Virus record (IMG/VR): IMGVR_UViG_3300029955_000175
Coordinates: 1-20,746 of that record
DNA length: 20,746 bases
Source: a virus
Reading direction: 5' to 3' (one strand)
Both the position numbers and the translations under genes were made by a program. Below the pieces are notes generated by a model. It had not been told where the DNA came from. It did not search any database and saw nothing but the letters and a program-made list of their open reading frames with translations. Below are positions 14,202 to 20,085 of the stretch, piece after piece. Numbering within the stretch: position 1 is the stretch's first letter; each line of letters starts with the position of its first letter.

Positions 14202-14469
14202 CGAAAACAACGAGAAACTTTCAATTTTTGATTTTGGTTTCTCAACAACTACCGAAGAAGAATTAAAACGTTCTGAAAGAGAAAACATCGAGTCTTTACA
14301 TACAAAGCTTTCAGAATCCAATGCTAAACTTATTGGACTCAAGGAAATTATCTGGCCTTTATTAGAAGAATTTCGTAAAGACCCCGGCAATCCTATCATC
14401 AAGTGGCCCAATCGTGTAGCAATCATTAATAATTTAATGAAGAAAATCAATGACTACATCAACGCTTAA
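14194..14469 (+). CDS. Conserved phage protein of unknown function
   Basis: A 91-residue protein starting eight bases inside the previous gene. A charged coiled-coil-like centre (EEELKRSERENIESLHTKLS) is followed by IWPLLEEFRKDPGNPIIKWP and NRVAIINNLMKKI. The tail recalls the D-P-x-x-x-x-I-x-W-P-N-R pattern of uncharacterised proteins in many T4-type phages, from memory and unconfirmed. No enzyme motif. Part of the overlapping gene string after DNA polymerase. Confidence 0.68.
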   Translation: MDNENNEKLSIFDFGFSTTTEEELKRSERENIESLHTKLSESNAKLIGLKEIIWPLLEEFRKDPGNPIIKWPNRVAIINNLMKKINDYINA

Positions 14470-14773
14470 TAGACAATATGATCCGAGAAATCCTAGTAAA
14501 TTGATTACCATTCAAGAATTAGTATGGCTTTATGAAGAACAAATAAAGCTTTCTATGTTGAAATCTAAAGATTCAACACGTCTTGTAGCTTGTTTATTAG
14601 GCATTTATTTAGCTGAAGAAGTTTTATATTATTCTACACATACTGTATATCATAATATAGGTAATAAAGAAGAAAAGAAAAGAATTATTGGTGATATTGT
14701 TAACGAAATAACAAAAAGACTTGGTTGTGAAGTTTATGGTTGTACAGCGGCAATTTTAGGAGAATATCTATAA
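14450..14773 (+). CDS. Small protein, unknown
   Basis: A 107-residue protein overlapping the previous gene by 20 bases; GAAG is near its ATG. It is mainly helical (ITIQELVWLYEEQIKLSMLK, then LVACLLGIYLAEEVLYYSTH) with a final NEITKRLGCEVYGCTAAILG containing two Cys. The moderately hydrophobic centre is too short and mixed to call a membrane helix. Family not recognised. Its end contains the ribosome site of the following membrane protein gene. Confidence 0.62.
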   Translation: MTTSTLNRQYDPRNPSKLITIQELVWLYEEQIKLSMLKSKDSTRLVACLLGIYLAEEVLYYSTHTVYHNIGNKEEKKRIIGDIVNEITKRLGCEVYGCTAAILGEYL

Positions 14774-15570
14774 TATTTCTTAGTATCATCTTATTCTTAG
14801 CAGCGTTTGAATTATCAGGTATTTCAGCTTTCTTTAGTATAACAGGCATGACGGCAATCTTTCCGTCTGCCTATTGGTCAATTGTCGTTATGGGAATCGC
14901 GTTAGAAGTCGGTAAGCTGTCTTCTATCAGCTTTCTTCATTTCCATTGGAAAGAAGTTCCGGGTCTGATTAAGGCGTATCTTATTAGCGCCATAGTTATT
15001 CTCATGTTCATTAATTATATTGGACTGTTCGGCTACCTTTCAAAGGCTCATATCGAGCAACAGGTTAATAATAGTACTCAGTATGCACAAGTAGAAATTG
15101 TACAATCGAAGATTGATAACGAAACTAACACCATTACCGATTTAGATAAACAGATTGCTCAAATCGACAATGCCTTACAGAAGCTCACAGACACAGGCAG
15201 GGCAGCATCTTCACTTGCACAGGCACAGAGCCAGCGAAAGACGAGAGATAGCCTTGTAAAGGCCAAGACAGATCATTTAACGACACTCGATACACTCAAG
15301 AATCAAAAGATAACCGCAGAAGTTTCCAATAAGAAATTAGAAGCTGATTTTGGTCCTTTAAAATATATTGCTGATGCAGTCTATGGTAATCCAACGCCAG
15401 AACAAATGGAAAATATTGTAAGATGGATTATTTTTATTTTAGGATTCGTGTTTGATCCTCTGGCTTTATGTCTGTTGATATCAGCACAATTTACTCTGAC
15501 AAATCGAAAGAAAAGGTTGACATATCCATCAAACGAGGGTATGATAACTATTGATGATAGTAAACTCTAA
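14770..15570 (+). CDS. Membrane protein with a periplasmic or cytoplasmic coiled coil
   Basis: About 266 residues. The first three membrane helices (LSIILFLAAFELSG, then SAYWSIVVMGIALEVGKLSS and KAYLISAIVILMFINYIGLF) are followed by a long Gln/Thr-rich coiled coil, residues 105-190, and a last helix (IVRWIIFILGFVFDPLALCL) with a basic tail. I recall similar uncharacterised proteins in T4-type cyanophages. The clear AGGAG at 14758-14762 stands seven bases before ATA 14770. Alternative starts are TTG 14740, with a poor ribosome site, or ATG 14848, which would lose the first helix. The ATA start is tentative. Function unknown; a membrane scaffold or exclusion protein is possible. Confidence 0.72.
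   Translation: MIFLSIILFLAAFELSGISAFFSITGMTAIFPSAYWSIVVMGIALEVGKLSSISFLHFHWKEVPGLIKAYLISAIVILMFINYIGLFGYLSKAHIEQQVNNSTQYAQVEIVQSKIDNETNTITDLDKQIAQIDNALQKLTDTGRAASSLAQAQSQRKTRDSLVKAKTDHLTTLDTLKNQKITAEVSNKKLEADFGPLKYIADAVYGNPTPEQMENIVRWIIFILGFVFDPLALCLLISAQFTLTNRKKRLTYPSNEGMITIDDSKL
15517..15545 (+). promoter_or_regulatory. Consensus host-type promoter before the uvsX operon
   Basis: TTGACA (15517-15522), exactly 17 bases, TATGAT (15540-15545). It lies inside the end of the membrane protein gene, 34 bases before the ATG of the small gene that precedes uvsX. Confidence 0.8.
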
Positions 15571-15578
15571 GGAGTAAT

Positions 15579-15857
15579 ATGGCACATTATGCATTTATTC
15601 TGGCATGGAAACAGCCACCAGAATCTATACCTGAAGAAGAATTTGAATTAATCTTGAAATTTTTCAAGGCTTATAGATTCAAAATGTTTGCAAATCAAAT
15701 ACCGCAAATATGGGTTGCAGAAGATGAGGGTCTAAATCCTGTAATTAGAATTGTAGGAAGAATTCCTATGTCAATTACTAGGCATTTAACCTCAATCTAT
15801 TGTACTCGAATGTCAGATACATCTGGCGATTATATAGACAAAATCGGAGCAAAATAA
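15579..15857 (+). CDS. Small protein upstream of uvsX, unknown
   Basis: A 92-residue protein with AAGGAG five bases before its ATG and a consensus promoter close upstream. The sequence looks like a compact alpha-beta fold (AHYAFILAWKQPPESIPEEE, then FKMFANQIPQIWVAEDEGLN and VIRIVGRIPMSITRH). No known motif recognised. It is two bases from uvsX and surely cotranscribed, so it may assist recombination; that is inferred from position only. Confidence 0.7.
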   Translation: MAHYAFILAWKQPPESIPEEEFELILKFFKAYRFKMFANQIPQIWVAEDEGLNPVIRIVGRIPMSITRHLTSIYCTRMSDTSGDYIDKIGAK

Positions 15858-15859
15858 GT

Positions 15860-16924
15860 TTGGTTAAGGCAAAAAAAGAAAAACTTGGTGGTTCATTAAT
15901 TGAAAGATTACAAAGAGCCGGTTCAGGAAACATAACATCTACGTTAGCTTCTGATAGTGCATTTAATGTGCAAGCCGACACAGTGGCTACTACAGTACCT
16001 ATTATCAATGTAGCATTTTCTGGTAAGTTAAACGGTGGATTTGTTCCGGGTCTTACAATTCTAGCTGGCGAGTCCAGAACTTTCAAGACTTTACTTTCAC
16101 TTTTACTCTTAAAATCTTACTTAGATAAGTTTTCAGATGGTATCGGAATTATTTACGATATCGAAAGAGGCATCACCAAAGAATATTTAGATATGGTCGG
16201 AGTTGATTCTGATCGTGTACTTCTGCTTAGAGACATAATTCATATTGAAGAATTGAAATTCGATATGGTTAAGAGATTAGAAGAAATTGAAAAAGGTGAT
16301 CACGTATTCTTTCTTGTAGATTCTTTGGGTATTATTGCTTCAAATAAAGAAATTGAAGACGCCATAGAAGAAAAATCTGTTACTGACATGACTCGTGCTA
16401 AATCTCTTAGAAGTTATCTTCGCGTCGTTTCTCCTTACTTCTTAAGTAAGGAAATTCCTTGTGTAATGATTAATCACGTTTATCAGACTTTAGAGAATTA
16501 TTCAAAGACTGTAGTAGGCGGTGGTACAGCTATTATGTATATTGCTAATCAGGTTCTTATTGTTACTCGTGCTCAAGAGACTGAGGGTGAAGGTAAAGAT
16601 AAAGAATTATTAGGATATAAATTTACCTTACATATTGAAAAATCACGATTTGTAAGAGAAAAGGCAAAATTAGCCTTTACAGTCCTTTTCGATGGTGGTA
16701 TAGATGAAACTTCTGGCCTCCTTGAAGAAGCCAAGGAATTTGGATTGATAGAAGGTGGCGGCGGTGGATGGTATACTTATAATGGTAATAAGTATCGTTC
16801 ATCACAATTTACCAAAGAATTTTGGAAGCCAATTCTAGCAAATGAAGAATTCCAAACATTTGTTGAAAACAAATATAAATTATCAGGAAATTATGATGAT
16901 AAAGAAGATTCTAGCGAAAGTTGA
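15860..16924 (+). CDS. uvsX: RecA-like recombinase UvsX
   Basis: A strand-exchange ATPase of T4-type phages that forms presynaptic filaments for recombination-dependent replication. 354 residues from TTG 15860 (T4 UvsX about 391); GGAG lies ten bases upstream. The nonstandard Walker A AGESRTFKT (69-77) parallels T4 GPSKSFKS. Other blocks match T4: YDIERGITKEYLDMVGVD, FFLVDSLGIIASNKE (Walker B), SVTDMTRAKSLRS, IPCVMINHVYQT, TVVGGGTAIMY, HIEKSRFVREK and FDGGIDETSGLL. The acidic tail (DDKEDSSES) parallels the acidic T4 tail that regulates DNA binding. The C-terminus is shorter than in T4. An upstream in-frame start at 15800 would overlap the preceding gene and is not needed. Confidence 0.96.
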   Translation: MVKAKKEKLGGSLIERLQRAGSGNITSTLASDSAFNVQADTVATTVPIINVAFSGKLNGGFVPGLTILAGESRTFKTLLSLLLLKSYLDKFSDGIGIIYDIERGITKEYLDMVGVDSDRVLLLRDIIHIEELKFDMVKRLEEIEKGDHVFFLVDSLGIIASNKEIEDAIEEKSVTDMTRAKSLRSYLRVVSPYFLSKEIPCVMINHVYQTLENYSKTVVGGGTAIMYIANQVLIVTRAQETEGEGKDKELLGYKFTLHIEKSRFVREKAKLAFTVLFDGGIDETSGLLEEAKEFGLIEGGGGGWYTYNGNKYRSSQFTKEFWKPILANEEFQTFVENKYKLSGNYDDKEDSSES

Positions 16925-17051
16925 TATCGAATTCTTTAAGAAATTTAAAGAAAGATACGAAGGTTGGGACATTGTACGATATGAAGATAATTCGCTCGTC
17001 ATGATCCCACCAAAGCGTGAACCTATTGTAAGGAAACGAAGATGGCCATGA
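16893..17051 (+). CDS. Small basic protein, unknown
   Basis: A 52-residue ORF from ATG 16893 (or 16896), with AGGAAA just upstream; it overlaps the uvsX end by 32 bases and the next gene by ten. Sequence: MMIKKILAKVDIEFFKKFKE, then YEGWDIVRYEDNSLVMIPPK and a very basic RKRRWP end. It is shorter than, and unlike, UvsY. The basic tail suggests nucleic acid contact. No family recognised. Confidence 0.58.
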   Translation: MMIKKILAKVDIEFFKKFKERYEGWDIVRYEDNSLVMIPPKREPIVRKRRWP

Positions 17052-17479
17052 AAATTGGTGTGACAGGCACTCGTAATGGCCTTAGTAAGGACCAAAAAGA
17101 ATTTGCTAATACTGCATTATTCAATATTCCTTTAGGAAATCCATTAGAAAAATATGAATTTCATCATGGAAATTGTATTGGTGTGGACGTTGAAGTTGCT
17201 GCCATAGCAAGGCAATATAGTTATCACATTGTATGTCATCCTCCGATGATTAAAGATTTGATAGGAGACTTCATATCTGATGAATATCGACCTCCCTTAA
17301 CATATTTTCAGAGAAATCGTAATATAGTTAATGAAACAGAACTTTTGCTTGCATTTCCTAAAGAAATAGAGAGACAAGCAAAAGGAGGAACGTGGTATAC
17401 GGTAGATTACGCTAATAAACGTAATAAAGCTGTAATTATTATATTTCCAGATGGTAGTACAAAAGGGCATAACATTTAA
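17042..17479 (+). CDS. SLOG/DprA-like nucleotide-binding Rossmann protein
   Basis: A 145-residue protein from ATG 17042 (AGGA seven bases upstream). The opening KIGVTGTRNGLS is a Rossmann strand-loop of the SLOG (LOG/DprA-like) type. HHGNCIGVDVEVAAIARQY gives the second conserved G-x-D segment, and YFQRNRNIVNETELLLAFP matches the R-N-x-x-I segment of DprA- and YAcAr-like SLOG proteins. KGGTWYTVDYANKRNKAVII follows. SLOG domains bind nucleotides or nucleic acid; some sense or make signalling nucleotides in defence systems. Specific ligand not deducible. Confidence 0.75.
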   Translation: MAMKIGVTGTRNGLSKDQKEFANTALFNIPLGNPLEKYEFHHGNCIGVDVEVAAIARQYSYHIVCHPPMIKDLIGDFISDEYRPPLTYFQRNRNIVNETELLLAFPKEIERQAKGGTWYTVDYANKRNKAVIIIFPDGSTKGHNI

Positions 17480-17754
17480 TGTGGAAAACTTTAGCAGTAG
17501 ATATTAGCGATGATATTATATCAATAGATGGTAACGTCTGTACATTTGATGTACTCCATGTTATTGTAACTGAAAAATTTCCCCCGGATGAAGATTTAAA
17601 ATACTTCTACGAGGAACTATCTACAGATATAGAACTCGGTCTGACTGATCTTGTTCCATTGAAAGACTATCTATTAGTCCGAACGGAAATTTTAGACGAA
17701 GAAGAAATTAACAAATGGAAACAAATTCTTGGAGAATATAAAGAAAATGAGTAA
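17479..17754 (+). CDS. Small acidic protein, unknown
   Basis: A 91-residue protein whose ATG shares a base with the preceding stop (TAATG), so it is probably coupled. It is acidic (MWKTLAVDISDDIISIDGNV, then FPPDEDLKYFYEELSTDIEL and a charged helix EILDEEEINKWKQILGEYKE). No recognisable motif or membrane segment. The following gapR-like gene overlaps it by eight bases. Confidence 0.66.
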   Translation: MWKTLAVDISDDIISIDGNVCTFDVLHVIVTEKFPPDEDLKYFYEELSTDIELGLTDLVPLKDYLLVRTEILDEEEINKWKQILGEYKENE

Positions 17755-18007
17755 TACAGAAGTATCAGGTACAGAAGAAATAAACTCAGGTCATCTTCGT
17801 TCTTTTATTGAGCGTATTGAGCGTCTTGAAGAAGAAAAGAAGGTAATTGCCGAAGACATTAAAGACGTTTACGTTGAAATAAAGTCTAATGGCTTTGATG
17901 TAAAGATTGTACGCACTATTGTCAAGCTCCGTAAGCTAGATCGTGATAAGCGTCATGAAGAAGAAGAAATTCTTTCACTTTATATGCAAGCCATTGGTAT
18001 GAATTAA
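17747..18007 (+). CDS. gapR: GapR-like (DUF2312) DNA-binding protein
   Basis: An 86-residue protein, close to the usual GapR length. After a short polar head it has the family core GHLRSFIERIERLEEEKKVI, then AEDIKDVYVEIKSNGFDVKI, VRTIVKLRKLDRDKR, an acidic EEEE and LYMQAIGM. GapR in alphaproteobacteria encircles over-twisted AT-rich DNA ahead of replication and transcription forks and aids topoisomerases. A phage copy could help replication of an AT-rich genome or displace host GapR (inference). ATG 17747 lies in the end of the preceding gene; a TTG at 17729 is an alternative. The strong match points to an alphaproteobacterial host. Confidence 0.9.
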   Translation: MSNTEVSGTEEINSGHLRSFIERIERLEEEKKVIAEDIKDVYVEIKSNGFDVKIVRTIVKLRKLDRDKRHEEEEILSLYMQAIGMN

Positions 18008-18096
18008 TGACTGTTAAACAAGAAAGCATAACTGTTATACTTATAACATTAATTGTGCTGTATATTTTAGGTTATACTATAGTTTATGGACCATAA
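18007..18096 (+). CDS. Tiny single-pass membrane protein
   Basis: A 29-residue ORF in TAATG overlap with the gapR-like gene: MTVKQESITVILITLIVLYI and then LGYTIVYGP. One membrane helix after a short polar head. No independent ribosome site; translation would depend on coupling. The chained overlaps in this stretch support it, but it is very short. Confidence 0.45.
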   Translation: MTVKQESITVILITLIVLYILGYTIVYGP

Positions 18097-18099
18097 TTA

Positions 18100-18168
18100 A
18101 TGCCAGTATTTTTAATTTGTGTTTTAGCAGTAATATTAGCAGTCGCAACAATTTTAGGATATCATTAA
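18100..18168 (+). CDS. Tiny hydrophobic peptide
   Basis: A 22-residue ORF (MPVFLICVLAVILAVATILG, YH), essentially one membrane helix. It ends immediately before the GTG of the next membrane protein gene and begins three bases after the preceding tiny ORF. No clear ribosome site. Support is its position in a tight chain of hydrophobic ORFs. Confidence 0.38.
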   Translation: MPVFLICVLAVILAVATILGYH

Positions 18169-18750
18169 GTGTTTTTACCGTTTGATTTAGATTTATTTGC
18201 ATTTTTCTTTTTAACTCTTATTTTTCTGAGTTATAGATTTTGGATCGGACTTCCGATATTAATTATTTTTTATAGTGCTTTATTATCATACTTTGGATTT
18301 AATCCAATATCAAATTCTTATCAATGGCTTTCTGAGAATTATGTAAAAGCCATTCTGTACGTATTTACATATGTTGCCATTGGTGTATTATGGTCAATAT
18401 TCATGTGGTATGTAAAAGTAAAGAAATGGATAGGTGAAGTTAAAGTTAAAAAAGCTAATTATGATAATTTAGCTGTCAAAAAAGATTTAAATTTTAAAGC
18501 TTATTATTCCAGAGTATCTTACGACACACTTGACTCTATGAAGGTTTCTAATTATAAGTCAGAAATCATTTTCTGGATTAGTTTTTGGTGGTTTTCATTC
18601 ATTGAAACCTTCTTCGGAGAATGGCTCAAGAATTTCTTCAACGGAATCTATACTCTTTTCAGTAGCTTATATGGTGCAATTTTGTCAAATGAATTAAAAA
18701 AAATTGGAATAGATAATAAATCTGTTGACATCGATAAGGAAGTAGGATAA
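18169..18750 (+). CDS. Multi-pass membrane protein
   Basis: A 193-residue protein from GTG 18169, directly after the preceding stop. About four hydrophobic segments are visible: FLPFDLDLFAFFFLTLIFLS, then GLPILIIFYSALLSYFGF, YVFTYVAIGVLWSIFMWYV and, after a basic loop (residues 83-125), the aromatic IIFWISFWWFSFIETFF. The tail is charged. No family recognised. Together with two tiny hydrophobic ORFs it forms a membrane-protein cluster; lysis or superinfection functions are possible but unproven. Confidence 0.7.
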   Translation: MFLPFDLDLFAFFFLTLIFLSYRFWIGLPILIIFYSALLSYFGFNPISNSYQWLSENYVKAILYVFTYVAIGVLWSIFMWYVKVKKWIGEVKVKKANYDNLAVKKDLNFKAYYSRVSYDTLDSMKVSNYKSEIIFWISFWWFSFIETFFGEWLKNFFNGIYTLFSSLYGAILSNELKKIGIDNKSVDIDKEVG

Positions 18751-18753
18751 ATA
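18725..18753 (+). promoter_or_regulatory. Possible promoter for tRNA-Asn
   Basis: TTGACA (18725-18730), 17 bases, TAAATA (18748-18753), a mediocre -10. GATAAATA (18746-18753) also resembles a late box. Either could drive the tRNA at 18787. It overlaps the end of the membrane protein gene. Confidence 0.5.
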
Positions 18754-18776
18754 TAAAGCATGAATCTTTAATTAAG

Positions 18777-18877
18777 ATTAACTGGCTCTGAGGTGGCCGA
18801 ATGGCAAGGCTCGCGACTGTTAATCGCAGGACTCCAAAAGAGAGTAGGTTCGATTCCTACCCTCAGAGCCAGTTAAT
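18777..18877 (+). repeat. 17-bp perfect inverted repeat extending the tRNA-Asn acceptor stem
   Basis: ATTAACTGGC before the tRNA continues the acceptor stem and pairs with GCCAGTTAAT after it, giving 17 uninterrupted pairs (18777-18793 with 18861-18877). The CCA end is buried in the helix. T residues follow at 18877-18882, so the structure may also terminate transcription. Confidence 0.85.
18787..18871 (+). tRNA. tRNA-Asn (anticodon GTT) with long variable arm
   Basis: Acceptor stem TCTGAGG/CCTCAGA, discriminator G and encoded CCA, as in bacterial tRNA-Asn (T1-A72, G73). The D-arm is GCC/GGC. The anticodon arm is CGCGA, loop CTGTTAA, TCGCA, with a C27-A43 mismatch. The T-arm is GTAGG/CCTAC with loop TTCGATT. 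The variable region has 15 bases with a CTC/GAG stem, which is class II and abnormal for Asn. The loop differs by one base from the CTGTAAA of tRNA-Tyr. The gene sits in a longer inverted repeat. Confidence 0.85.
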
Positions 18878-18900
18878 TTTTTAAAAGGTTCGAATTTTAC

Positions 18901-18935
18901 TATAAATGCTCCGAAGATTAATTTCAACGGAGTAT
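18901..18935 (+). promoter_or_regulatory. Ribosome-site-masking hairpin with overlapping late-promoter-like box
   Basis: ATGCTCCG (18906-18913) pairs with CGGAGTAT (18928-18935), one G-U pair. The right arm contains CGGAG, the Shine-Dalgarno of the HNH gene. TATAAATG (18901-18908) differs by one base from the T4 late box. Initiation about seven bases after it, near 18915, would give an mRNA without the left arm. A T-tract follows (18935-18941), so the hairpin may also terminate early transcripts. Confidence 0.6.
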
Positions 18936-18939
18936 TTTT

Positions 18940-19473
18940 TTGTCTAAAAATTCTGAAGGTGTAATTAGATGGCGTATTAAAACAAAATCTTTAATTATTG
19001 AACATATGGGTGGTTGTTGTCAGATATGTGGTTATAATCGTTGTCAAAACGCTTTAGATTTACATCATATTAATCCTAAATTAAAGGAGTTAACATTTGG
19101 TGAAATTAGAGTTAATCCTGTTGCTATTGCAAAAATTGCAGAAGAATTAAAAAAATGTATTTTATTGTGTGCAAATTGTCATAGAGAATTTCATGCAGGA
19201 TATATTTGTTTACCTGATGATTATGCCATTTTTGATGATAAATTTATACAAAATTCAAGACGTGAGATTGACGAACGAAAAGAAAGAGCAAATCAAAAAA
19301 TTAAGAATAAATTAAAAGGTGGTAAGCGTTTAAAAATTCTCTTGACGAACGAAGAATTTATTGCTAAGTTTCAATCTGAATTTAAGGGTAACAAATCTAA
19401 ATTTGCCGAGTTCCTTAATGTTTCTGAAGCTGCTGTCAGAAAAAGACTGAAGAAGATCGAGAGTATAAAATGA
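18940..19473 (+). CDS. HNH homing endonuclease with C-terminal helix-turn-helix
   Basis: A 177-residue protein from TTG 18940, seven bases after CGGAG. The HNH zinc-type module is complete: CQICGYNRC, LDLHHINPK with the catalytic His, and ILLCANCHREFH with the closing Cys pair and His. After a Lys-rich linker (residues 105-135), FKGNKSKFAEFLNVSEAAVR and KRLKKIE form a helix-turn-helix for site recognition. It lies between a tRNA and a deaminase gene, the usual setting of a mobile endonuclease. It overlaps the deaminase gene by four bases. Expression seems controlled by the upstream hairpin. Confidence 0.88.
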   Translation: MSKNSEGVIRWRIKTKSLIIEHMGGCCQICGYNRCQNALDLHHINPKLKELTFGEIRVNPVAIAKIAEELKKCILLCANCHREFHAGYICLPDDYAIFDDKFIQNSRREIDERKERANQKIKNKLKGGKRLKILLTNEEFIAKFQSEFKGNKSKFAEFLNVSEAAVRKRLKKIESIK

Positions 19474-19880
19474 AGAAGATCGACATTTTTAATTTCCTTT
19501 TCAAGTCGGCTATTGCGATTGATGAAGTCGCGGCTAATGCTCGACTCGTCTCGATTATCACCTACAAGAACACTGTTGTTTCTGTAGGCTTTAACAAAAT
19601 GAAATCTCATCCTTTCCAGAAGAAGTTTGGAAAGAATTCTGAGGCTATTTTTCTTCATTCTGAAATTGACGCTATCAAGAATGGTCTGCGTCATATCGAT
19701 CAGGACGACTTTAAGAAGTGCGAGCTTTATAGCCTGCGTGTCAAGCGTGAAAGCCGTAACGGACCTTTTGTGACTGGCATTTCTATGCCTTGTGATGGAT
19801 GCATGAGAGCAATTGTTACATTTGGTATTAAAAAGGTGTTTTACACCGAAAATGAAAAAAACTGCTTTACTTGTCTATAA
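19470..19880 (+). CDS. Cytidine/deoxycytidylate deaminase-family protein
   Basis: A 136-residue zinc-dependent deaminase. LHSEIDAI (about residues 52-59) supplies the His ligand and catalytic Glu, and SMPCDGCMRAI (about 110-120) the PCxxC Cys pair. The core is FFKSAIAIDEVAA-like helix, TYKNTVVSVGFNK strand, then the two motifs and the GIKKVFYT strand. Substrate could be dCMP, cytidine or another base; T4-type phages usually carry a dCMP deaminase, which is longer. The ATG overlaps the HNH stop. No allosteric insert is visible. Confidence 0.85.
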   Translation: MKKIDIFNFLFKSAIAIDEVAANARLVSIITYKNTVVSVGFNKMKSHPFQKKFGKNSEAIFLHSEIDAIKNGLRHIDQDDFKKCELYSLRVKRESRNGPFVTGISMPCDGCMRAIVTFGIKKVFYTENEKNCFTCL

Positions 19881-19883
19881 ATA
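19876..19883 (+). promoter_or_regulatory. Perfect late-promoter box
   Basis: TATAAATA, the exact T4 late consensus, at the end of the deaminase gene and 11 bases before tRNA-Gln. Function inferred from the gp55 homologue in this window; such octamers occur by chance in AT-rich DNA. Confidence 0.5.
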
Positions 19884-19893
19884 AAGAGTATAT

Positions 19894-19968
19894 TCTGGAA
19901 TGGTGTAATTGGCAGCACGCAACTCTCTGAAAGTTGAAATACAGGTTCGAGCCCTGAGTCCAGAGCCA
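19894..19968 (+). tRNA. tRNA-Gln (anticodon CTG)
   Basis: A 75-base cloverleaf: acceptor TCTGGAA/GTCCAGA (last pair mismatched), discriminator G and encoded CCA. The D-arm is GTGT/GCAC, the anticodon arm CAACT, loop CTCTGAA, AGTTG, and the T-arm ACAGG/CCTGA with loop TTCGAGC and a terminal A-A mismatch. The variable region is short. The T1-A72 pair and G73 agree with Gln. The two mismatches make it slightly weak. Confidence 0.8.
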
Positions 19969-19979
19969 ATTTTTTAATA

Positions 19980-20085
19980 ATGTGCTTAGATGGAGAATAG
20001 TTTAATTGGTAAAACAATCGACTTTGAATCGATTAACAGGAAATGCTTGTGTAGGTTCGAATCCTACTTCTCCATCTAAGCACAT
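19980..20085 (+). repeat. 18-bp perfect inverted repeat extending the tRNA-Gln acceptor stem
   Basis: ATGTGCTTAGA before the tRNA pairs with TCTAAGCACAT after it, continuing the acceptor stem to 18 uninterrupted pairs (19980-19997 with 20068-20085). It resembles the repeat around tRNA-Asn. Confidence 0.87.
19991..20075 (+). tRNA. tRNA-Gln (anticodon TTG) with long variable arm
   Basis: Acceptor TGGAGAA/TTCTCCA; D-arm GTTT/AAAC; anticodon arm ATCGA, loop CTTTGAA, TCGAT, so anticodon TTG; T-arm GTAGG/CCTAC with loop TTCGAAT. All stems are complete. The variable region has 17 bases with a five-pair stem (ACAGG/CTTGT), which is class II and not normal for Gln. The acceptor TGG start agrees with Gln identity. 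The 3' end reads TCTA, so CCA must be added after processing. Confidence 0.85.
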
